Assembly (NCBI GenBank): GCA_020634555.1 | Contig: JACKBK010000007.1 | Coordinates: forward strand, 61,920 to 125,919 | Length of the DNA: 64,000 bases | From: Caldilineae bacterium | Lineage (GTDB): Bacteria; Chloroflexota; Anaerolineae; JAAEKA01 | Direction of reading: 5' to 3' | Shown: piece by piece, positions 9,956 through 17,200 of the stretch | Layout: the number at the start of each line of letters is the position of its first letter | Position numbering within the stretch: position 1 is the stretch's first letter | Made by a program: the position numbers and the translations under genes | Notes under the pieces: generated by a model | Databases searched by the model: none | What the model was told of the DNA's origin: nothing | Seen by the model: only the letters and a program-made list of their open reading frames with translations

Positions 9956-12130
9956 TCACTTGCGTCCCCGGCGCTTGCCGCCCTTCTTAGGTTTCGGAGC
10001 CAGATCCGCCTGGATAGCAGTCGTCAGATCCGTCAGACTCTTCTGGTCCGATTTACTCAGTTGCTTGATGAGACTGATCAGACGGTCCTGCTTCGCCCGG
10101 TCGCCGTGAACTGAGGCCTTGATGCGGTCAATAGCGGCAGTTTTGAAAGAGGCGTTGGTCAGAATATGCGCCATGAAATCGGCCAGATAGCGCAGTACGC
10201 TCTTCACCTCGTCGTCGTTGAGGACTGCGAAATCGTCAGCCAGTTGGATGCTGGTAGCCTCGATCTCGGCGTTGGGCTTTTCTTTGCTGGATGAGGCGCT
10301 CTCAGCCTCCAACGTCTTGGTGTCGGCTGATTTGCGCGAATCCGGCTCCCTGAAGGCGATATCTTGCTTGTAGTGCTGAAACTCGTGCCATAATACAGAA
10401 CGAATGTAGTTGTCGGTTTCGGTCAGCGCAAGGGGACCGATTTCGATGTGGATCAACGGGTAGTTCGTTCGATGTGTTTTGTTCCCCCAGGCTACCGCAC
10501 GCGTGCGGCCCGCCTCGCCACCCTTTTTAGGATCGTTGGGCATGTATTGGTTGTAATAGACCCCACCGAACATCTCCTTGCCGTGTTGATGCAGTTCAAC
10601 AGGCAGGCGGAGCGGCGGTGAGACCTTGCTGTATTCGCCAAAACGCGGATCGGCCTTGATCGCCTTGTTGATGCGGTCGATGTCCTTCTGGACTGCCGGC
10701 TTGGCCGCCGGCGCGGCAGCTTTCTTCTCTACCAGAATCTTGTCGATTTCGTCGGCGCGCACCCTGGAAACGACATCGCCGTCCTTGAGGGCCTTGCTTG
10801 CCCGCTCGAGCACCCGCTGGCCTGCCTCGGTTCCGGCCAGTGCTTGCACCTGCGCGTCAGAACTCTTCGAGTTGAACGGCGTGATCAGCATCAATACCTC
10901 GGCGGCGTCGCCGCCCAGATCGTCGATGGTCTTGATGATCTCCGCTTCGTTTGTGTCGGGTTGACCGATCAGGCCGGCCAGCTTGGTTTTGGCAGCCTTC
11001 TTTTCTTCGAACGTGTGGCTGTCCGGACAGCGCTGCAACCTCAGCCCTGCCCGCAATGTCGGCATGGTTCGGCCTGCCATGCCGCCCAGCGCGCCGCGTG
11101 CGCCATCCCACAATGCCAGCACCGCCCCAACGGCCGAGGTGTCCGCTTCCTCTTCCAGCGCACCGCTGCTGGCGCCGCTGGTCTGTGCGGTGACGTCATC
11201 CGCACCACGCTGTTGCATCACGTGCGCCAGCTCGTGGGCCAGCAGCGCATCGCCGATGGGCGTCCCTGGCCGGTACTCGCCGCGGCCGAAGGCCACCTGC
11301 TGCCCAACCGTGAAAGCGCGCGCGTTGAGGTTGCGGGAGAGCGCAGCCGCAGTAGCATCAGTGTGGATGCGTACCCCGGAGAAGTCCGCCCCAAACGCCG
11401 ACTCCATGCGCGTCCGCTGGTTGCCGGCCAGCGGTTGGCCCGTCCCCAGTCGGCGGCTGATTGCCTGCGGCGCTGGATCGGCGCCGTTGCCTGCCAGCGG
11501 CTTGCGGGCAACCTCCTCCGTCGGCGTCTCACCGGACGCAGCGCCTGGCAGCTCTGCCGAAACCCCTTCGGGCACGCCGGTGACCTCCCCGGTGTCGCGC
11601 CACACGAGGATGGCCTGCCGCACTCGTTCGCTGATCACAGGAATCAGCTCGGATGCGGCGCCGGCGCCTTGCACACCGGGGGCATAGCGGCGCACCGCCC
11701 GCTCGATATGGTCGGCGCTGCGATCGCGGTAGTAGCTGAACCAGTGTTCGATCCACGGACAGCCTGCCGCGGACCAGAGCGTTCCTTGCAGCGCAGCTTC
11801 GGCCGTCTGGCAGACCGCCGCCTCGAGCTGGTTCAGGAAGTCGCTCTTGCGCAGTTGCCCCGGCGCCAACTCGCCAACATCGTCCTCCACCAGGAGCGCA
11901 CCGGACGTGGCCGGCGTCGTCGGCTCGGGCACATCGGCGGTCTGGCCGTCCTCTGCCTTGGCCTGCACGTGCAGTTCCTCGCGCGCCGGCTCCTCTGTGG
12001 GCGACTGCGGACCCAGTGTCTTCGCCCAGGCGGGCACGCGCGTCGCACCGGAATTGGACGACACGACGCGCTCCGAAGTTGATGGCGAGAGGTCGGGTTT
12101 TCGATCCCGTTGTGAATGCTGGCGATCCAT
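9956..12130 (-). CDS. predicted eCIS cargo: DUF4157 protein with a second C-terminal metalloprotease site
   Basis: 724 residues. Order: disordered leader with RVPAWA at 31-36; a domain at about 79-190 shared with the 1613-aa cargo protein; DUF4157 at about 225-335, with the characteristic R-M-E-S-x-F/L-G-A-D-x-S-x-V-R-x-H-T stretch and HELAHVMQQ (HExxH at 299-303); a helical middle; a second zinc-binding motif HEFQH at 582-586 with a following acidic NAEIEATSI; and a lysine/arginine tail (KPKKGGKRRGRK). DUF4157 is a known marker of eCIS effectors and is thought to help processing or loading. The second HExxH domain is likely the toxic part. No signal peptide is seen. A palindromic repeat separates it from the upstream Lgt-like gene. 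The start codon lacks a clear Shine-Dalgarno. Confidence 0.8.
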   Translation of the reverse strand: MDRQHSQRDRKPDLSPSTSERVVSSNSGATRVPAWAKTLGPQSPTEEPAREELHVQAKAEDGQTADVPEPTTPATSGALLVEDDVGELAPGQLRKSDFLNQLEAAVCQTAEAALQGTLWSAAGCPWIEHWFSYYRDRSADHIERAVRRYAPGVQGAGAASELIPVISERVRQAILVWRDTGEVTGVPEGVSAELPGAASGETPTEEVARKPLAGNGADPAPQAISRRLGTGQPLAGNQRTRMESAFGADFSGVRIHTDATAAALSRNLNARAFTVGQQVAFGRGEYRPGTPIGDALLAHELAHVMQQRGADDVTAQTSGASSGALEEEADTSAVGAVLALWDGARGALGGMAGRTMPTLRAGLRLQRCPDSHTFEEKKAAKTKLAGLIGQPDTNEAEIIKTIDDLGGDAAEVLMLITPFNSKSSDAQVQALAGTEAGQRVLERASKALKDGDVVSRVRADEIDKILVEKKAAAPAAKPAVQKDIDRINKAIKADPRFGEYSKVSPPLRLPVELHQHGKEMFGGVYYNQYMPNDPKKGGEAGRTRAVAWGNKTHRTNYPLIHIEIGPLALTETDNYIRSVLWHEFQHYKQDIAFREPDSRKSADTKTLEAESASSSKEKPNAEIEATSIQLADDFAVLNDDEVKSVLRYLADFMAHILTNASFKTAAIDRIKASVHGDRAKQDRLISLIKQLSKSDQKSLTDLTTAIQADLAPKPKKGGKRRGRK

Positions 12131-12164
12131 GATGTCAGTCGGTGGTCATGTACGTTGTTCTTCG

Positions 12165-12300
12165 AAAACTGTATGAAAGGCCGCTCGATCAGACTTCGGA
12201 AGTGGCCGGATGGCAAGACGGAGAAATTCTAACGGACAGAGTGAGTTCTGATGAAGTTCGGCCACTTCCGAAGTCTCCTGGGTGTTTTTAAACAGCTTTT
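12165..12300. repeat. palindromic repeat element, copy 2, between two cargo-region genes
   Basis: About 136 bp with inverted arms. AGACTTCGGAAGTGGCCG at 12191-12208 is matched by its complement at 12259-12276, and the outer ends CTGTATGAAAGG and TTTTTAAACAG are imperfect complements. The arm consensus equals that of copy 1 inside the triple GT2 gene. It fills the spacer between the Lgt-like gene and the 724-aa cargo gene and could fold into a long hairpin that affects transcript stability or termination. Confidence 0.75.
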
Positions 12301-12305
12301 CAAAG

Positions 12306-13442
12306 TCAGGCCGGGGCAGCCAGCAGGTGCATCACGCCCTGCTCGCCGCGAATCAGTTGCGCTTCGGTAGTCTGGGGCCGCAACTGCACCACCAGCCCGG
12401 CCAGCGCAGCCGCTTCCTCGTCGTTGAGCGGCCCATCGGCACGCGACAGCGCGACATGGGACAGGTCGCCCGTCTCGGTGTGCAGGCGATCCGCCGAGAT
12501 CTGGATGCCTTGCGACGTGCGGCTGACAGCTACGGACGATGGGCTGGCGCTCAGCGCCCGCGCCACCTCCTGCATGTGGTCGGCGCGCAGGAGTCTGAAA
12601 CGCCAGTCGCCCTGGGAGCGGCGCTTAACGGCCACTGCCAGCAGCAGCGCCGTCAGCGCCACGGCGGCAACGCCGTGCCAGGTCGCCGCCGGCAACACAC
12701 CTAGCACACCGGCAACGACCACCAACCAGGTCAGCGTCAGCGAGATCCATTGGGCCTCCGAGAAGCCCCGGTAGTAAGGACGGCCGCCATCGCCGCGCTG
12801 GAACTCCAGACAAAAGCGCCCCACATCGTAGGCGACGACATACCATGCCAGGGCCGCGCCCGGCGGAAAGCCCCGGAGAACCATGGCGCTGCCGACAGCC
12901 ACGATGGTAAGCGCCAGCAGCGCCTCCACGAGTTGGGTAGGAAACAGCCGCACGCCGACGAAGTAACCGGGGAATCCAGCCTCGGCGTGGCTATGGTTGT
13001 AGCAGACACCCAGGCGGCCGGGCCGGCCATGGCAGCAGCCGACCATGAAACAGCCAACGCGCCCGCACACCAGAAACAGGCCAATGCCCAGAATCGTCGC
13101 GTCCAGAAAGGCGAGCACCGGCTGGCCCAGCGCCCAAAGCAGCAGCGCTGCGACACTCAGCACACCGATCTCGTGGTGGTAGTAGACGAGTTGCTCCTCG
13201 CCGCCGACGATTTTGCTGGCAAACGCCAGCGCAAAGAAGGTGCCCACTGCCGCTCCAACCACCGCCGCCATTACCCACGGCGATAGCCCGCGCGAGGCAA
13301 CCAGAAGCATGGCCAGCAGGATTGCCAGCACCAGACCGGTCACACCACACACCTGAAAGGTAGGAAGTGTGCGCCCGCGGATGGTAACCGTCGGGCGAAC
13401 GAGACGGTCCATGTCTCCGTTCAAGGTCTCACGAACTGCCAT
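12306..13442 (-). CDS. Lgt-like (prolipoprotein diacylglyceryl transferase family) membrane protein
   Basis: 378 residues with about seven hydrophobic helices up to residue 260 and a soluble C-terminal tail of about 100 residues that is not usual for Lgt. Family marks are GRVGCFMVGCCHGRPG (residues about 125-140, corresponding to the GRxGNFxNxExxG signature), LFPTQLVEALL (HPTQLYE box) and RFCLEFQRGD (RFxxExxR box). The canonical HGGL element appears changed to HHEIG. Lgt transfers diacylglyceryl from phosphatidylglycerol to a lipobox cysteine, but the altered signature makes that activity uncertain. A good AGGAGG sits six bases before the ATG. Lying between two cargo genes, it may lipidate or anchor something belonging to the injection system; that is inference. 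Confidence 0.72.
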   Translation of the reverse strand: MAVRETLNGDMDRLVRPTVTIRGRTLPTFQVCGVTGLVLAILLAMLLVASRGLSPWVMAAVVGAAVGTFFALAFASKIVGGEEQLVYYHHEIGVLSVAALLLWALGQPVLAFLDATILGIGLFLVCGRVGCFMVGCCHGRPGRLGVCYNHSHAEAGFPGYFVGVRLFPTQLVEALLALTIVAVGSAMVLRGFPPGAALAWYVVAYDVGRFCLEFQRGDGGRPYYRGFSEAQWISLTLTWLVVVAGVLGVLPAATWHGVAAVALTALLLAVAVKRRSQGDWRFRLLRADHMQEVARALSASPSSVAVSRTSQGIQISADRLHTETGDLSHVALSRADGPLNDEEAAALAGLVVQLRPQTTEAQLIRGEQGVMHLLAAPA

Positions 13443-13560
13443 AATCAGCCTCCTGTCGCGTCATTCTTGCAGCTCAGCCTGTTCAACAAACAAACTGCTC
13501 TTTTCGTCCCGGACCAAATGGTCGCGCGCGCCATCAAGCCACGCCGCCCAGCGCGCCACG

Positions 13561-14283
13561 TCACGAGCTATCTCCTTCTCCGGCTGCGAATCCCCAACCG
13601 GGCGAGGGTGCAAATACCAACGGATGCTCCGGCGAGATTCCGAGTTGCTGGCGGATAACCTTGATGCGCGCTCGCTCTTCGGCCGTGGATGGCTGCCATG
13701 GGTCCGGACGCACAACCAGCAGCAGCCCTCCCGGCGCAACGTGAGCGGGGATCGGCAGCCGGCGGATCGCCTCTCGCCCGCCTACCCGGTCGATTGCCCA
13801 CTCGTCCAGATAGAGCAACGGAGGCACGTCCTGCAACCCGTGCAATCCCTGCATCGCCAGCTCAGCGTCCTCGGAACCTCCGGCGTATACCATCGCAATC
13901 GCGGGCAACACGGCACCTTCCAGAAGAGCCAACAACCGCAACAGTCCTTTCGCCGCATCTTCGTCTGGGCGCGGCGCGCGAATGGAAAGCTCCACCTCGC
14001 TCTGTCTGCGGAGAATCTGCATCCCTGTCTCTTCGTCGTCCTCTCGAAACAGCAGCCAGGAGAAATAGCGTCCCTGCGCCAGTCGTTGCGCAAGCGTAGC
14101 TTGCTGGGAATCGCTCCATGGCTCAGGTTCCTCGACCTCCAGATCGGTGAGCCGGTCCACGTGAGATGGAACCAGACGGGGTTCCCAGTCCCACAGTGCA
14201 GTAAACACTGCGGTCCAGATTACTGCATCGGGCAATGGCCGAAAACGAAGTTCGACTCCCATCATCTGTTGCGTGTTTGTCAT
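13561..14283 (-). CDS. partner protein overlapping the 1613-aa cargo gene, unknown function (possibly frameshifted)
   Basis: 240 residues as read, acidic, mainly alpha/beta with no membrane segment or recognised motif. Its ATG overlaps the stop of the 1613-aa cargo gene as TGATG, so the two are translationally coupled, the arrangement expected for a chaperone or immunity partner. The reading frame ends GWGFAAGEGDSS, but the next frame continues with a very protein-like DSQPEKEIARDVARWAAW and so on to a stop at 13461, just before the Lgt-like gene. One extra G in the GGGG run (CCCC at 13592-13595 on the plus strand) would explain this, giving a full protein of about 275 residues. Either a natural frameshift or a sequence error. 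Confidence 0.6.
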   Translation of the reverse strand: MTNTQQMMGVELRFRPLPDAVIWTAVFTALWDWEPRLVPSHVDRLTDLEVEEPEPWSDSQQATLAQRLAQGRYFSWLLFREDDEETGMQILRRQSEVELSIRAPRPDEDAAKGLLRLLALLEGAVLPAIAMVYAGGSEDAELAMQGLHGLQDVPPLLYLDEWAIDRVGGREAIRRLPIPAHVAPGGLLLVVRPDPWQPSTAEERARIKVIRQQLGISPEHPLVFAPSPGWGFAAGEGDSS

Positions 14284-17200
14284 CAGTACCAGGTCTCTCC
14301 AAATTTCACACGATGCACCGGGCTGCCAGCATCCTTCAGAATAGACAGCATCACCTTGCGAGTCTCCGGACCCGGATCGCGCACAAAGTCCAGGCTGTAC
14401 TTGTCGCCTGCCGGCAAGTTGCCCGCCTCCAGGTCAGCTTTTTGGCGGTAGGTGCGGGCAGCCGCTCGTCCGCTGGCAAAGACGCCAGCGGTTTTTGGCC
14501 CGCCGTCGATCAGGTCCGATTTCTGGTTCACCCACTCGGTGAAGGTTCCCTGGTCGATCGCATAGTCCGGTATGGTAGCGCCTTTGGTGCCCCAGGCAAC
14601 CTTGGCGCCGGAAAGAAACGTCGTTTTCTTCAGACCTCGCTGCGGGTTGAAGAGATATTCGCTCAGATTGCCGCGCTTGGCGTTGATCCAGGTCTGCTGC
14701 ATTCCCGACTGCTGGGCAAGCTGGTCGAAGCGATCGAGGACGCTTAGCTTCGAGGCGTGACCCAGCGCATCCAGTCGCCCGGAGCGGCCCGCGTCGATGA
14801 CCTGCTCCAGGTCAGCCCGTATATCGAGCTGCGCAGTCGTCAGAGTCTCGCCGTGGGCCAGCGCGACCTTCTCGACCTCGACGCGGAAAGCTTTCCAGGC
14901 AGCGCGCGAGCGGTCGACGCCCATGTTGGCCTTGGTGGCGCGGGCAGGGCGCGGCGGGGGCGGCGCAACCGGCTTGCCCAAAAGCACATCCATCTTGCTC
15001 GTGCTGGTCGTAGTGCGCAGCTTCTGCAGCAGCTCCGCGCGCTCTGCCGCGGTCGCAGCACCTTCCAACCGGGCAGTCGCACGAAGGATGGCATCCTCCA
15101 ATGTAGCCGACCAGCGAGCGCCGTAGGTGCGATACATGCGCGCCAACACGTCACCGCCGTAGGTACGGGAAAAGATGACAGCGTCCGGACGCGCGGCAAG
15201 GCCGCTGTAAAAGGTGCTGCCCAGCTGCATGTTGTAGGACGGGTCTGCCAGCGCGCGCAGGAATAGAGCGATCTCCTCTGGTTTCGCGGAGGCCAGAATC
15301 TCGTCCAGCTTGCGATTGCCGAAGAACGACTCGAGCTGCTTCATCCCTTGCTCGGCCAACTGGTCGCGGCTCGCTTCCACGCGGGCTACATCGCGCGCGG
15401 CCGTGATGCGCTCCAACGAAGGCAGATCGCGCGGCGTGACGCCCTCGGGCACGTAGAAGGTCAACTCGCCCTGCGGGGTGCGTCCTTCCAGCATGTCGGC
15501 AACAGAAGACTTCTTCAGGTTGTCCTTGCCGTAGAAGCTCTCCAGGGCCGCCCTGCCCTCCGGCGTAAAGGCAACAACGCCGCGCGCCAAAGGACGGAAA
15601 GCGGGGGCGCCTGCCCCCATCGGCGAGGTAAAGCCAAGCTGAGCCAGCCGCAGTTCCATCAGCGTCAACTGCGACTTGTAGGGTGCAATCGCTGCCTCAG
15701 CCTCGGCCGGCGTCAGAAACTTCTTGGTCGCCCCGTCGGAGATGAGCTTCAACTCCTTGGTCCAAAGCGTCTCGATATTGCGCAGCAGCGTCTCGACCTC
15801 TTCCTTGGTTGCCGTCCCCCGTTCCGCCTTGTGCAGCGTTTCGAGCAGCGCCTTGCGCTCCGTCTCCACCGCCTCGTACTCGACCTTGAACTCAGCCTTG
15901 AGCTTGCCGTGAACCGACGACTCGAGGCGCGCCGACAGCGGCTTGGCGATGAAACGGCCGGCCTCCAGCGCAACGACCATGACGACGTTCTGAAGCAGCG
16001 CCATGCCGCGCTCCTCGCCCGACATCAGCGTCCCCTTGGTCAGAAGATGCTGCACCTCGGCGAAAGCGTGCAGGGACACAACGGCAGTGCCGGCCTTGCC
16101 AAGCGCCAGGGCAGTGGAGTGTAGTTTGGGATCGGCAAAGCGGGCGAACATCGTCTCGAAGCGGGCGGTCGCCACCTTCAGCACGCCGAACATAGCGGCA
16201 TTCCAGATCAACGCCTCCCCGAAGCTTTGATCGGTCTTCCCAAAGGCCACTTGCTGGCCAAGCTGGCTTGTTACCGTGAAAGCCAGCACCTCGGCGACGA
16301 AAGCACCGGTGCGCACCGCGGTCGCTGAGAGAGCAAGGCCGCGCAGCAAGCCGGTAGCCGCCGTCGCTGCCGCACCGCCTGTGAGGGCCGAAATGGCAGT
16401 GATGACCACCATCTTGCCGATGATGTCAATCGTATCGATGGTGCTGAGACGGCTGCGGATCTCCTCAATCGCCTTATTAAACTCGTCCGATGTGATGAGC
16501 GTCTGCAGGTCGCTGATGCCCTTGCTGAGCGCCTTCTCACCGTCCTCCTTCTTCTTGGCGGTGTTGTAGACCTCCAGAGTCGTCAGGATCGCATCCAACT
16601 GCTTGACGTATTTGCGCGCCTGGTCAAGCTGCGACTTGGCGGCGATCTCGATCACATCGTTGATGATCGAGTCGTCCAGCTCCTGCTCCCAATACTTGAA
16701 CTGCTCATAGTAGGCCAGCCCCGTGAGCACAGCGGCGACTGACTGGGCGACGAAGGTCAGCTTGGAAACAGTATCCTGCACATCCTGGCTCTGGTAGAAG
16801 CGCGCCCTGCGGGCGTCGGCCAGCACGCGGCTGAAGTTGGCCTCGATAGGGGGTTTTCCGACTGCTACTCCCAGGCCGCCCATGATATCGGCCGTACGAG
16901 TGAGGTCGTCGCGGCCCGTCTTGGCGCGCAGGCGCCGGATTTCCTCGCGCAGGCTCCAGGCCTGTTTAAAGAGCTGCGGAATACCTTCTTCGCTGAGGTA
17001 AAGACTGCTGATCAGGTCAGGGAAGCGGATCATCGTCCGCTCGGCCTCAGCCAGCTTTTCTCCCTTCGGATCGCTCCCCTGGTAGGCTGCCAGCAGCGCG
17101 GCCACATAGCGCCCCTTGATTGCAGCGGCCTCGTCCGCGATGGTGGTCGCGATACCGGGCAGGTAGTTCTCCGGCTTGCCCAGCTTGGTCAAGGCAGGGA

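Noticed and set aside
10844..12082. 412-codon open frame on the plus strand
   Set aside because: Opposite the DUF4157 cargo gene with its clear HELAH and HEFQH motifs.
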